A DNA stretch of 64,000 nucleotides from Polynucleobacter necessarius (GTDB taxonomy: Bacteria; Pseudomonadota; Gammaproteobacteria; Burkholderiales; Burkholderiaceae). Shown in pieces: positions 1 to 9,805 of the stretch (its first letter is position 1; each line of letters begins with the position of its first letter). A program made the position numbers and the translations under genes. The stretch is from assembly GCF_900095205.1 (NCBI RefSeq), contig NZ_LT606951.1, positions 620,001 through 684,000 on the forward strand. The letters run 5' to 3'. The notes under the pieces are model-generated. The model made no database searches and was not told where the DNA came from. It saw nothing but the letters and a program-made list of their open reading frames with translations.

Positions 1-281
1 CTTAATCCGCTTGCAAACCATACGATCATTTCTGAATCTTTGTACCAACGAACCAAAACAATCAGGGTGGCGACAAAGAGAGAAACTGTTAGAAGAACTG
101 CAAGATAGCCTAGAGTTGCTAAGGCTATTAATACCAGCGCGTCTTCTGGGTTGACTGTACCGTTAGCAGCGTAACCTAGAATTCGAATCACCAAGGTGGT
201 GACCATGATGGTAACTAAGACCAAAAAGACCCCGCCAGTCGTAAAACTGAGTTCGCGGCGAAGGGCCTGTTTAAAAATCAT
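1..281 (-). CDS. lptF: LptF-type LPS export permease, N-terminal part (cut by window edge)
   Basis: This is the first ~93 codons of an inner-membrane permease of the YjgP/YjgQ family. LptF and LptG, with LptB, extract lipopolysaccharide from the inner membrane and pass it to LptC/LptA. The start is the ATG complementary to 279-281. The protein opens MIFKQALRRELSFTTGGVFL and shows two hydrophobic stretches (about residues 15-35 and 55-80), then the conserved RWYKDSEMIVWFASG segment typical of LptF. It is transcribed away from pepA with 160 bp between them, a gene order common in betaproteobacteria. No frameshift is visible in the part present. The rest lies outside the window. Confidence 0.88.
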   Translation of the reverse strand, partial: MIFKQALRRELSFTTGGVFLVLVTIMVTTLVIRILGYAANGTVNPEDALVLIALATLGYLAVLLTVSLFVATLIVLVRWYKDSEMIVWFASGL

Positions 282-441
282 GGGAATTTAAGGGTCGGGA
301 TTTGCGGGGTTATGGGTGGCTACAAATGGCTTATATTGCTGCTGTTAGGGGATGTTGATCTCATGTCGGAGGATAATGGATAAACGTCTCAAGTTAACAA
401 ATTACCTCCCTTTTGAACCGACCAAAATACCGTAATAGATT

Positions 442-2055
442 ATGACAATTCAATTTAGTACTAAGATTTTCCCCCAAGCTGACCTTCAGAGTCCAAAACT
501 CCTGAAATCCAGTCTTAAGACCTTGCTTGGTCAAAACACCGACTGTTTGATTTTGGGCTACTCCAAAGTGGATTTCGATGGGTTTTCTGCCGCAAAAGGT
601 ACTAATGCCAAAGCAGGATTTCTGCGCGAATTAGACCAAGCTCTAGGTGAATCGGTAAATCACGCCAATATTGTTGGAGATTTGGATTCTAAGCAAGCTA
701 CGGTATGTTTACTGCGCGCAGAAAAATCTTGGTCTACAAATGGGGTTAAGGTAAAGCGAGTATTGCTAGTGAGCTTGGGTGATGTTCATCTTGCTAGTGA
801 TCGTAGCTTAAGTACTTATTCCAAGGTAGCTCGAGCAGCATTAAAAGTACTCAGCGGCGGGTCGATTGAAGCTGCGGTTTGGTATACCCCCAGTTTTGCG
901 CTTTCTCATAAGGCCGACTTTATTGCGGAAGAGGTGCGCCTAACCATTCAATATGCGGGTGATCAAGCATATCGTTTTGGTGTACGTCAGCCTGCTGCCA
1001 TGAAATTTAAGGCCAAAGATAAGGCGGACACTTTCAAACATTTGGTGTTTGCGGGTAATGAGGGTTGCGCTAAAGAGCTCAAGGCTGCGGTGGATCAAGG
1101 CGTAGCGATGGTGGAAGGAATGCATCTTGCTAAAGATCTTGGTAACCTCCCACCTAATATTTGCACTCCAACCTATTTGGGTAAAACTGCGCAGGGTTTA
1201 AGTAAGAAGACTGGTCTAAAAGTTGAGGTGTTAGGTCTCAAGCAGATTGAAGCTTTGGGCATGGGCTCATTCCTTTCTGTTGCCAAGGGCTCTGCAACAC
1301 CACCCCAATTTATCGTGATGTGCCATCAAGGCGGCAAGGTCGGTGAGGCTCCAATCGTTTTGGTTGGCAAAGGAATTACCTTTGATACAGGCGGCATCTC
1401 TTTAAAGCCCGGCGAAGCCATGGATGAAATGAAATACGACATGTGTGGCGCTGCGTCTGTGATTGGTACGATGTATTCAGTTTCATTAATGAAGCTCAAG
1501 AAGAATGTTATCGGAGTTATACCAACCTGCGAGAACATGCCATCAGGGCAGGCAACACGTCCAGGTGATATTGTGAAGAGTATGTCGGGGCAAACTATTG
1601 AGATTCTCAATACGGATGCAGAGGGTCGCCTCATTCTTTGTGATGCGCTTACGTATGTGGAGCGCTTTAAGCCAGCAGCAGTGATTGATATTGCAACCTT
1701 AACTGGTGCTTGCGTCATTGCCCTTGGACATGTTCATAGCGGACTATTTTCAGAAGATGAAACTTTAGTTAGCGAGCTCACGAAGGCGGGGCACGCTTCT
1801 TTAGATACCGTTTGGCGTTTGCCTTTGGATGCGGCTTATCACGATCAACTCAAATCCAATTTTGCGGATGTTGCCAATATTGGCGGCCGCCCAGCTGGGA
1901 GTGTGACAGCAGCCTGTTTCTTATCGCGCTTTACTGAAAAATATAAGTGGGCGCATTTGGATATCGCTGGAACTGCATGGAAGAGTGGTGCTGCCAAGGG
2001 TTCAACTGGACGTCCAGTACCACTCTTGGTTAATTTCTTGCTTGAGCGGAAGTGA
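442..2055 (+). CDS. pepA: Leucyl aminopeptidase (M17, PepA)
   Basis: Cytosolic dizinc/manganese exopeptidase that removes N-terminal residues such as leucine from peptides. It is 537 aa against about 500 for E. coli PepA. The catalytic C-terminal domain is complete: VGKGITFDTGGISLKPG carries the metal and catalytic lysine region (~residues 311-327), MKYDMCGAA holds another ligand, and NTDAEGRLILCDAL is the M17 signature. The N-terminal ~180 residues are the usual divergent alpha/beta domain. The frame is clean throughout. The gene is divergent from lptF and is followed after 48 bp by holC, the common pepA-holC pairing. Confidence 0.96.
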   Translation: MTIQFSTKIFPQADLQSPKLLKSSLKTLLGQNTDCLILGYSKVDFDGFSAAKGTNAKAGFLRELDQALGESVNHANIVGDLDSKQATVCLLRAEKSWSTNGVKVKRVLLVSLGDVHLASDRSLSTYSKVARAALKVLSGGSIEAAVWYTPSFALSHKADFIAEEVRLTIQYAGDQAYRFGVRQPAAMKFKAKDKADTFKHLVFAGNEGCAKELKAAVDQGVAMVEGMHLAKDLGNLPPNICTPTYLGKTAQGLSKKTGLKVEVLGLKQIEALGMGSFLSVAKGSATPPQFIVMCHQGGKVGEAPIVLVGKGITFDTGGISLKPGEAMDEMKYDMCGAASVIGTMYSVSLMKLKKNVIGVIPTCENMPSGQATRPGDIVKSMSGQTIEILNTDAEGRLILCDALTYVERFKPAAVIDIATLTGACVIALGHVHSGLFSEDETLVSELTKAGHASLDTVWRLPLDAAYHDQLKSNFADVANIGGRPAGSVTAACFLSRFTEKYKWAHLDIAGTAWKSGAAKGSTGRPVPLLVNFLLERK

Positions 2056-2103
2056 TCAGCTAATAACAAGAATCTCATACTAAGCTCTCCGGATAAATAC
2101 TGA

Positions 2104-2568
2104 ATGGCCCGAATCGATTTTCATAGCAATGTTGCGGATAAGCTGGAATACGCTTGTCGTTTAACCCGCAAGATTTGGAGTTCTACGCTTGAAGGCCAAC
2201 CGGTGCGGAATATTGTGATGGTTGGAGAGAGGGCTGATCTTCAAAAGCTCAATGAACTCCTTTGGGCATTTAGTAATACTGATTTTTTGCCACACTGTTT
2301 TATAGAGGATGAAGCTGCTGCAGAAACACCAATCGTTTTGACAGATGACTTTGTTTCTCCTGCGCTCAATAGTGTTCCTCATGCTGATATCTTAATTCAT
2401 TTGGGAATGCGCATGCCTGCGAATGTTCCGGCCTTGGTTGAAAGATTTCCTAGAATAGTTGAGGTAGTAACAGTGAATGAGGCAGAGCGTTTGGCTGGTC
2501 GCGAACGTTATAAAGCTTATCGAGAGTTGGGGCACGAATTAAACAACTTTTACCAATCTAAAAGTTAA
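2104..2568 (+). CDS. holC: DNA polymerase III chi subunit
   Basis: HolC links the clamp loader to single-strand-binding protein at the replication fork through the chi-psi complex. The 154 aa protein starts [20 protein letters not shown] and keeps the family features [20 protein letters not shown] (about residues 38-57) and a closing basic [19 protein letters not shown] tail. Its length matches the family (~147 aa in E. coli). It sits directly after pepA and 5 bp before lgt, so the three may be co-transcribed. No recognisable holD (psi) is nearby. The reading frame is intact, as expected for a replication gene. Confidence 0.9.
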   Translation: MARIDFHSNVADKLEYACRLTRKIWSSTLEGQPVRNIVMVGERADLQKLNELLWAFSNTDFLPHCFIEDEAAAETPIVLTDDFVSPALNSVPHADILIHLGMRMPANVPALVERFPRIVEVVTVNEAERLAGRERYKAYRELGHELNNFYQSKS

Positions 2569-2573
2569 TATTC

Positions 2574-3362
2574 ATGTTGATTCATCCTCAGTTTGATCCA
2601 GCTGCGATTCGTATCGGATCTTTTGCCATTCACTGGTATGGCTTGATGTATTTAATGGCTTTTGCTCAGTTCTTACTCTTAGGGCGTTTGCGAATAAAAA
2701 CTCCACGGTATCAAGCCTTGGGATGGACCTATAAAGACTTAGAGGATTTACTGTTTGCTGGTGTGCTTGGCGTAGTTCTTGGTGGGCGCCTGGGTTACAC
2801 CCTGTTTTACATGCCTGGATTTTATTTATCTCATCCCATGAGTATTTTTAAGATCTGGGAAGGTGGCATGTCCTTTCATGGGGGCTTACTGGGTGTGTTA
2901 GTTACGCTTTACTGGTTTGCGAAAAAGCGCAAGACTACCTTTTTTGTGGTGAGTGATTTAGTTGCCCCATTAGTACCTTTCGGTTTAGCTTTTGGTCGCC
3001 TTGGTAACTTTATTAATGGTGAGTTATGGGGTAGGCCGACCGATCTTCCATGGGCGATGATTTTTCCAATGGTTGATTCTATTCCACGACATCCTTCACA
3101 GATTTATCAACTGTTTGACGAAGGCATCTTCCTTGGGCTTGCTTTATGGGTCTATGCAGGTAGACCAAGGCGCGTTGGCCAAGTGTCTGGATTCTTCTTG
3201 TTGGGTTATGGAGTCTGCCGCTTCTTAGCTGAATATGCTCGTGAACCAGATGCCTTCTTAGGTCTCCTTGGGCTGGGCTTGTCGATGGGTCAATGGCTAT
3301 GTATACCAATGATGGTTTTTGGTGCCTATCTCATGACTACTTTTAAATCTAAAAGTGTCTGA
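2574..3362 (+). CDS. lgt: Prolipoprotein diacylglyceryl transferase
   Basis: Integral inner-membrane enzyme that moves diacylglycerol from phosphatidylglycerol to the lipobox cysteine of prolipoproteins, the first step of lipoprotein maturation. At 262 aa it is slightly shorter than E. coli Lgt (291 aa) but has the family's marks. These are FHGGLLGV (catalytic His region, ~residue 101), [18 protein letters not shown] with the essential Arg/Asn/Glu (~residues 141-158), and RHPSQIYQ (~residue 172). Six to seven membrane segments are apparent. It follows holC after 5 bp. The start has only a weak ribosome-binding sequence, consistent with coupling to holC. Confidence 0.95.
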   Translation: MLIHPQFDPAAIRIGSFAIHWYGLMYLMAFAQFLLLGRLRIKTPRYQALGWTYKDLEDLLFAGVLGVVLGGRLGYTLFYMPGFYLSHPMSIFKIWEGGMSFHGGLLGVLVTLYWFAKKRKTTFFVVSDLVAPLVPFGLAFGRLGNFINGELWGRPTDLPWAMIFPMVDSIPRHPSQIYQLFDEGIFLGLALWVYAGRPRRVGQVSGFFLLGYGVCRFLAEYAREPDAFLGLLGLGLSMGQWLCIPMMVFGAYLMTTFKSKSV

Positions 3363-3370
3363 CCATTTTT

Positions 3371-4276
3371 ATGTTGAATGATGAGCTCACTCTACAGAAG
3401 TTGGAAATCCTCTGTTCGTTTGTGAGGACGGGAAGTTTTTCTAAAACCGCTGAAGAGTTGCACTTAAGCTCAGTGAGCATACATAAGGCATTGCATTCCC
3501 TTGAGTCTGGGTAGGGTGTCCACTTTTTGTAAAAGATGGACGTCAGCTAAAGGCTTTGCCTTCAGCAACTTATTTAGCTGAGGCAAGTACGGATTTATTA
3601 GCAGACCTTGACCGTGTTTTAAAAAAGACTAGGGCAAAAGCAGGAGTGGAAAGCGGGCAAATTCGTTTGGGGTCCATGTACTCCTTAACTGCCAATATTA
3701 TTCCCCGCATGATTATGGGAACCAAAATCCGTAGACCTGATTTGAATATCGATTTATATCTTGGGTCGAACGAGGATTTAATGAAAAGGCTGGCTGAGGG
3801 AAGCGTGGACGCGGTAGTGATTTGCTGTGCTCTCGAAAAATCTTCCTGAAGGCGTACAAGTGGTCCCATTATTTGAAGACCAGTTGTTTTTGGCCTCTTC
3901 TAAAGCAACTAAGCCCGCTCAAGCACATGTAGATTTGTCTGACTATGAGGGCGAAAAATTTCTCACCCTACAAGATGGTTTTGCCACGAGATCAGGTTTT
4001 TATGAGGCCTTTCAGTTAGCCGGATTCAAGCCTCATGTTGTGATGAAGGTGGGGGGATATCTTCTCTCTGATGAATATGGTCTCTGGAGATCTTGGGAGA
4101 ACCCTCTTGCCAGGTCGTGTGAGAGCATTAATGGGCGATGCCATTGAATTTACCCCTTTATTACCCATCAGGTCACGCAAAATATTGCCCTGATGTATCT
4201 TCAGGCTAATGAATCCAATTCCAATATATTGGCTTTAGCGGCTGAAGCCCGTATGTTGCATCGCAATAATCTCTGA
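3371..4276 (+). pseudogene. LysR-type regulator next to malonate genes, frameshifted
   Basis: Remains of a LysR-family transcription factor. The N-terminal winged helix is clear (KLEILCSFVRTGSFSKTAEE, ~residues 8-27, then SSVSIHKALHSLE). At 3512 a 1-bp loss gives an in-frame TAG; restoring one T yields the typical LESGLGCPLFVKDGRQLKA. Further lesions are a 2-bp loss in a CT repeat near 3828, an extra G in a G run near 4055 and a lost C in a C run near 4165. The effector domain is otherwise recognisable up to HRNNL-stop. Its place upstream of malonyl-CoA decarboxylase suggests it once controlled malonate use. That role is inferred from position alone. Confidence 0.88.
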
Positions 4277-4411
4277 TATACCCAAATCTTTAGCAATATT
4301 AGTTAACCTTAGATTAATGAAATTGCATTTCTATTAATTGATTGGGGGCTTCTCAGCCATACATTAGTACCCGATATCCCTCTTTGGGAGAAATTCTTTG
4401 AGAAAAAATAT

Positions 4412-5740
4412 ATGCTCGAAAAGTTAGCAAAAGCGCGTTACTTTTCCCGCGTTACAGGCGCGGTCACTCGACTCATTTCTGAGCGTGGTGAGTCGAATGC
4501 CGTCAGTATGGCTGATGATGTGATTAATAACTATCGCAAACTTTCTGAAGATCAACATATTAAGTTTTTTACCTTCTTATTCGAAAAGTTAAGTCCTGAT
4601 GCAACTGCAGTAATGGCTGCTGCTCAAAATTTTTCAGCAGAAGCGAGCGCCCGTAACTACATTAAATTACAGCGCGTTACAGAACCTCCCAGGCAAGAAT
4701 TATTTCGTCGCCTCAACCGTGCCACCAATGGAACTGTTGCCTTAGTAGGTATGCGACGGGATCTACTTCAGTTGCTTGATAAGCAACCCGAGTTAACTGC
4801 AGTGGATTTTGACTTACGACATCTTTTGTCTTCTTGGTTTAATCCCGGATTCCTAAAGATGCATCGTGTTGATTGGAAGTTTCCAGCTGAAGTTCTAGAG
4901 AAGTTAATTCAGCATGAGGCAGTGCATGCGATCGATGGATGGGATGACTTGCGCCGTCGTCTGCAACCAGATCGTAGATGCTTTGCATTCTTTCGTCCAC
5001 AACTTCCTAATGAGCCCCTCATTTTCGTTGAGGTTGCACTTTTGCCTGAGATTCCATCGGTTATTACGCCTTTAGTAGACAAAAAGGCTGAGACAGTTCA
5101 TCAAACTTCTCAGTACAAAGTGGCGACTTTCTATTCCATTAGTAACTGTGAGCCTGGTTTGCGTGGTGTCTCGATGGGTAACCTCTTAATTAAACGAGTT
5201 GCCGAGCAGTTGCATGCTGAGTTCCCAGGTCTGAAGACTTTTGTCACCTTATCGCCTATCCCTGGATTCATAGATTGGGTTGCTGCTGGCGCGGATATTG
5301 ACGGGGAAAAATCGGGCGTGCAATTAAAACCTGCTATTCGGGCGGCACGCGAGCAGGCGCTAGAAACGCTGGGCTTAGCAAATCGTTCATGGACTGAGCG
5401 CTTGAGTGCTGGATGGCATCCTGATAATGCCACTGAAAAAGAAAAAGCTGCTTTGTTAAGTCTCGCAAGTATCTACTTGGGCTTAGGGTCAGCTGGTCGC
5501 AACGGTAATCCAGTTGCCAAATTTCATCTCGGTAACGGTGTCAAATTTCATCTCGGTAACGGTGCCAAATTACATCAAATTAATTGGGCAGGAGGCCTTT
5601 CTCGTAAGGGCTTAAGGCAATCTGCTGCATTGATGGTGAACTACTTATATGATCTTTCTGCAGTTGAGGAAAACCATGAGCGATTCACTCAAGGTCAGAT
5701 TGATTATTCAAGAGCGGTAGGGAAGTTGAGGGCTCCCTAG
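4412..5740 (+). CDS. matA: Malonyl-CoA decarboxylase with internal duplication
   Basis: Converts malonyl-CoA to acetyl-CoA and CO2. The protein is 442 aa with the MCD helical N-terminal domain and a GNAT-fold C-terminal domain. Diagnostic segments are FYSISNCEPGLRGVSMGNLL (~residues 242-261), TLSPIPGFIDW with the Ser-containing catalytic loop, and GLRQSAALMVNYLYD near the end. The conserved catalytic-histidine motif (K-F-H-L-G-N-G) occurs twice in a row because of a 24-bp tandem duplication at 5516-5563. The frame stays open, but activity is doubtful. The neighbours that would supply its substrate (Bug receptor, malonyl-CoA synthetase) are broken. Confidence 0.93.
   Translation: MLEKLAKARYFSRVTGAVTRLISERGESNAVSMADDVINNYRKLSEDQHIKFFTFLFEKLSPDATAVMAAAQNFSAEASARNYIKLQRVTEPPRQELFRRLNRATNGTVALVGMRRDLLQLLDKQPELTAVDFDLRHLLSSWFNPGFLKMHRVDWKFPAEVLEKLIQHEAVHAIDGWDDLRRRLQPDRRCFAFFRPQLPNEPLIFVEVALLPEIPSVITPLVDKKAETVHQTSQYKVATFYSISNCEPGLRGVSMGNLLIKRVAEQLHAEFPGLKTFVTLSPIPGFIDWVAAGADIDGEKSGVQLKPAIRAAREQALETLGLANRSWTERLSAGWHPDNATEKEKAALLSLASIYLGLGSAGRNGNPVAKFHLGNGVKFHLGNGAKLHQINWAGGLSRKGLRQSAALMVNYLYDLSAVEENHERFTQGQIDYSRAVGKLRAP
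5516..5563 (+). repeat. 24-bp in-frame tandem duplication inside malonyl-CoA decarboxylase
   Basis: Two adjacent 24-bp copies (5516-5539 and 5540-5563) differ at one position (GCC versus GTC at the start of each unit). Each encodes the eight residues x-K-F-H-L-G-N-G. A third partial match (GCCAAAT) follows at once, so slippage between short GCCAAAT-like repeats is a plausible origin. In family members I know, this motif occurs once and holds the active-site histidine. Confidence 0.95.
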
Positions 5741-5902
5741 AAAAGAATTGAGGAGGAGACGCTCTAAGACAGAATCCAAAGAGATTCACCTTGGGGTTGC
5801 ATGAATGAACTGGGCAATAAGATCCAGAGAGTAGTATGGTGACAATTAAGCAGTTTTAATAACGGATATAGCCATCAATAATGGCAAGTGAAGGAGACAA
5901 CA

Positions 5903-6887
5903 ATGTTTAAACCATCAAGCTTTTCGGCAACGATCAAAAAAGCGCTTTTTCTAATTTGCGCGACACCGTTGCTAGTTTGCGCTCAAGAATGGCCTAATAA
6001 GCTGATTACAGTGGTTGTGCCATTTCTGGCAGGGGGGTGGAACAGATGCCTTCGCTAGACCGTTGGCTGTTTAACGCACTAAGCAGTTGGGAAAACAAAT
6101 TGTGATTGATAACCATGGTGGGGCTGGCGGTACATTAGGCGCTTCCATTGCTGCTAAAGCTGCACTAGATGGATACACTTTCTTTATGGGTGCGGCTCAC
6201 CATGCAATTGTTCCTGCAATGTACCCAAACTTGGATTACGATATTGAGAAGAGTTTCATTCCAGTAGCTATGGTCGCCAATCCGCCCCAGGTAATCGCGG
6301 TTAACCCAAAAAATGTTCAGGTTAAAAACCTCAAAGAATTTATTGAGCTCCTCAAAAAGAATCCTGGCAAGTTCAACTACGCTAGTGCAGGAAATGGATC
6401 TTCACATCATTTGGCTGCTGAGCAATTTAAGATGTTGACGAAAACCTTTATTACCCATATTCCTTATCGCGGCGTAGGCCCAGCTATGCAAGATTTAATT
6501 GCAGGCCAAGTGGATATTGAATTTGATGGCTTGGGTTCATCCGCAGCGCAAATTAAAAATGGCTCTATCGTTGCTATCGCTGTAGCATCTCAAAAGCGCG
6601 CTCCTGGATTTCCGGATGTACCAACTGCTGCAGAGTCTGGTCTAGTGGGTTATGAAGTATCTACATAGTATGGATTGTTTGCGCCAAAGGGCGCTCCTCA
6701 ACCTATCGTAGATCGTATGATTGTTGAAGTTCAAAAAGCAATTAATACGCCTGAGCTAAAAACCATTTGGAATAACAATGGTTCTGAAACACCTAATTTA
6801 TCTGGACCAGCATTCGGTAAGTTTGTGAGTGCCGATATCAAACGTTGGGCTGCAGTTGCTAAGGCTTCTGGCGCTAAATTAGATTAA
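5903..6887 (+). pseudogene. Bug/TctC-family periplasmic receptor, broken
   Basis: Remains of a ~325 aa periplasmic solute-binding protein of the tripartite tricarboxylate (Bug/TctC) family. A signal peptide is visible (MFKPSSFSATIKKALFLICA..., ending near VCAQ). The typical VVVPFxAGGGTDAFARPL segment is split by an extra G in a run of six G at 6032-6037. A TAA at 6072-6074 and a TAG at 6666-6668 (tryptophan in the expected WYGLFAPKG) also interrupt it. The rest is well conserved, for example NHGGAGGTLGASIAAKA, PYRGVGPAMQDLIAGQVD and VPTAAESG. Position between malonyl-CoA decarboxylase and synthetase suggests malonate or a related dicarboxylate as ligand; that is inference. Confidence 0.92.
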
Positions 6888-6927
6888 TAATTTTTAATAA
6901 ACATTACCCCTAGGATTTGAGGTTCGA

Positions 6928-8450
6928 ATGAATTTATATTCTCTATTGGAAAAAGGTTTTCCAAAGGATAAAAAAGCTTGTGCAATCGAGACGCATGATG
7001 GTCTTTATTATTCTTGGGGTGATCTAGAAGGTGCAACTGCAAAGCTTGCAAATTTACTTGCTAGTTTGAAGTTGCCAAAAGGTTCAAGAGTTGCTGTTCA
7101 GGTCGAAAAGTCGCCAGAAGCGCTTTTTTGTATCTAGCAACTATTCACGCAGGTTATGTGTACTTACCTCTCAATACCGCCTATCAGGCCGCCGAAATTC
7201 AATACTTTCTCGAAAATACAGAGCCTGCGGTGGTAGTTTGTAGCAGCAAAAACCTTCCTTGGGTATCCAAGGTTGCTTCTAAGGCTGGCACTAAACATGT
7301 CTTCACTTTAGATGAGAATCGTACTGGCACTTTACTAGAGCGTGCTGGGGGTTTGAGTACTAAATTTAAAACCGTTGCGGCTAAAGACGATGATCCTGCG
7401 GCAATTTTGTACACTTCTGGTACTACTGGTCGCAGCAAAGGTGCGATGCTGACGCATAAAAACTTGGGAAGCAATGCGCAAGTATTGCAAAAGTTTTGGG
7501 GCTGGAAAAAGGGCGATGTTTTACTGCATGCCTTACCTATCTTCCATGTGCATGGTTTATTTGTAGCAGCTCACGGTGCCTTGATAAATGGCAGCAAAAT
7601 GATTTGGTTGCCGCGTCTTGATACGGCGTAACTCATCAAGCATATGCCTCAGTTCACTGTCATGATGGGTGTTCCAACTTTTTATGTGCGCTTGTTAGCT
7701 GATAAAGGCTTTACAAAAGAAGTTGTGAGAAATATGCGCTTATTTGTTTCTGGTTTTGCGCCATTACTTACAGAAACATTTAATACATTCATCGATGTGA
7801 TTGGGCAGCCTATCCTTGAGCGCTATGGCATGAGTGAAACCGTCATGCTGGTTTCCAATCCATATAAAGGAAAGCGTGTAGGAGGCTCTGTTGGCCTACC
7901 TTTGCCTGGAGTGCAGGTTAGGGTGGTGAATGAGGACAACAAGCTTTGCAAAGTAAATGAAATTGGTGGTATTCAGGTGAGGGGTCCAAATATATTTAAG
8001 GGCTACTGGAGAATGCCTGAGAAGACTGCCGAGGAATTTACCAAAGATGGTTGGTTTAAGACTGGCGACGTTGGTCGCTGGGGTGGCGACGCCAATGGCG
8101 GTAAGGTGCCCAATAATTACTTGTGCATCGTTGGTCGTAGCAAGGATTTAATTATTTCAGGCGGTTACAACGTCTATCCAAAGGAAATCGAAAGCTTTAT
8201 CGATGATATGGATGGCGTTGATGAAAGTGCTGTGATCGGTATTCCTCATCCTGATTTTGGTGAGGCAGTCATGGCGGTAGTTGTACCTAAGGCTGGAGCG
8301 AAGTTAAATGCAGAGTCAATGATCGCCACTTTAAAAACGCAGATTGCGAATTTTAAAATTCCAAAGCGTGTAGAAATCGTCTCGGATTTACCTCGTAATG
8401 CAATGGGCAAAGTGCAAAAGAATATTTTGCGTCAACAATTTACTGGCTAA
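6928..8450 (+). pseudogene. matB: Malonyl-CoA synthetase-like acyl-CoA ligase, broken
   Basis: AMP-forming acyl-CoA ligase of the ANL superfamily, ~505 codons, closest in pattern to MatB, which makes malonyl-CoA from malonate. The AMP-binding signature YTSGTTGRSKGAMLTHKNL lies near residue 160. Later ones include GMSETVMLVSNPYKG, WFKTGDVGRWG, SGGYNVYPKEIE and the C-terminal NAMGKVQKN lysine motif. Two lesions split it: a missing T in the run at 7124-7129 (stop at 7135) and a CAA-to-TAA-like nonsense codon at 7629-7631. Together with the upstream decarboxylase it would form the malonate to malonyl-CoA to acetyl-CoA route, which is therefore dead here. Confidence 0.92.
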
Positions 8451-9272
8451 TTAAAGTCCGAATGCTTTGCGGCTTTCATTGAACATGAAGGCCGCAAGCA
8501 TTAGCAACATCACTCCAAAAATACGTTTGAGTTGAGCTACGTTTAACTTTCGTGCCATTTTTGCGCCCAGGGGTGCTGTAAATATACTGACCGTTGCTAT
8601 GCAAATGACTGCGGGCAAATAGACAAACCCTAATGACCCAGAAGGAAGGTTGGGGTGTCCCCAACTACCGTACATATATCCAACTGTAGCGGCCGCAGCT
8701 ATCGGAAAACTTAGTCCGGAGGAACTCGCCATTGCCTACATGAGGCTTCACATTGCACCAAAGCATAAAGGGCACGGTAATGAATGCACCACCCGCGCCT
8801 ACCAAGCTAGATAGAGTGCCGGCAAATGAGCCAAACCCAAATAAACCTAAGGGGCTCGGAAGGTCTCTGCCTGCTTTCGGTTTTTTGTTCAGCAGCATCT
8901 GGATAGATGTGTAAACAATAAATACGGCAAAAAATAGTGAAAACCAAGAGGTGTTTAGGGATTCAAATATTTTGCTGCCTCCGATTAGGTTACCTATGAC
9001 GAGTCCGGGACTTAATGAGGCAACTAATTTCCAATCAATTGAGCCATGCTTGTGGTGAGCCTAGATTGCAGAGGTAGTGGTGAATAAGATGGTAGCCATA
9101 CCAGTGTTGCAATGGCCATATGCACAATCACGCTTTGATCAAAGTGGAGATGATTAAAAACTAAAATCATGAAGGGCACCAGAATCATGCCTCCACCTAT
9201 TTCCAATAGACCTGCTAGAAATCCAGAGATGCTCCCGCAGAGCATCAACATGGCAATGTCGCTTAGCAACAT
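8451..9272 (-). pseudogene. TauE/SafE-family (DUF81) membrane exporter, broken
   Basis: About 270 codons of an inner-membrane protein of the TauE/SafE family, proposed anion (sulfite or organosulfonate) exporters with 8 or so membrane segments. The first half opens MLLSDIAMLMLCGSISGFLA followed by the family's GGGMILVPF. It shifts frame near 9107 and meets a TAG near 9061. The second repeat (SFAGTLSSLVGAGGAFITVPF, ~8800-8860) is again typical, and a further shift near 8732 separates the last ~90 codons. The gene starts just after the 3' end of 6S RNA and ends immediately beside matB, convergently. The substrate cannot be told from the sequence. Confidence 0.87.
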
Positions 9273-9279
9273 GAATTCC

Positions 9280-9488
9280 CCGCCTTAGCCGCTAGGCCGT
9301 CATCCTGAACCCTAAGGTTCAAGGTGGAACGGCTACTCTGCTTCGGGTGCATTAAGTAGTTCAGGGAGTAACCAAGTCTAAGTTGGTACTGTGATCTATC
9401 AAAACGCTCACGCCCACAAGGTAAAGATCGTTCCGGACGCTTGCGCATCGGTTCAAGGAACTATTGGCCTTGGCGAACCAGGCAGGGA
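9280..9488 (-). ncRNA. ssrS: 6S RNA
   Basis: 6S RNA mimics an open promoter and sequesters the housekeeping RNA polymerase in stationary phase. The minus strand reads a closing stem (CCTGCC near 9486 with GGCGGGG near 9281), a 5' TTCCTTGAACCG block near 9455, and a 3' block CACCTTGAACC..GGGTTCAGG..ACGGCC around 9290-9327. That 3' block closely resembles the E. coli 6S segment CACCUUGAACCAAGGGUUCAAGGGUUACAGCC. The location immediately downstream of zapA is the standard one in proteobacteria. Ends are approximate. An open frame over this region is not a gene. Confidence 0.88.
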
Positions 9489-9805
9489 AAGGGTTTGCAG
9501 TAACTCATCCACTTGTTTTTCTAATGCCTGAATTTCACCTTGAAGGCGAGCCACTTCATCGGTGCTGACATTGGAGGAGGCGCTTTGCTGAGATTGATTT
9601 TTTTTGCAGTGTAATGAGGTCACCAGCAATTTTGAGAGCTGCCATCATGCTAGCACGTTCAATACTTCGGTTGCCGCCATTAATAGCAAGTTGAATCTGT
9701 TCATCTACCAACACACACTGCACGTAATAAAGGCTCGTGTTCAGCGCTGGTAGCTAAGGTAATTTTTTGACCAGCGATGCTTACTTCAATGCGTTGTTGG
9801 CTCAT
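9453..9805 (-). pseudogene. zapA: ZapA cell-division protein, two frameshifts
   Basis: ZapA bundles FtsZ filaments at the division ring. The ATG at 9805 gives MSQQRIEVSIAGQKITLATS, then E-P-L-L-R-A-V-C. The expected continuation, LVDEQIQLAINGG, lies in another frame because a TG repeat has gained 1 or lost 2 bases near 9720. A second shift comes from a run of eight A (coding strand) at 9598-9605, where seven would restore NQSQQSASSNV. The C-terminal coiled coil (EVARLQGEIQALEKQVDELL) is intact at DNA level. Its last ~35 bases overlap the 6S RNA. Loss of ZapA is tolerated in E. coli, so this can be a genuine pseudogene. Confidence 0.85.

Noticed and set aside
1326-1718. Open frame opposite pepA
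   Set aside because: Shadow of the pepA coding strand; the M17 signatures on the plus strand account for it. The same applies to the many antisense frames over metG, the decarboxylase, pepN and fbp.
9263-9448. Open frame on the minus strand across the zapA-TauE gap
   Set aside because: It lies within the 6S RNA and has no protein-like character; the conserved RNA blocks explain the sequence.
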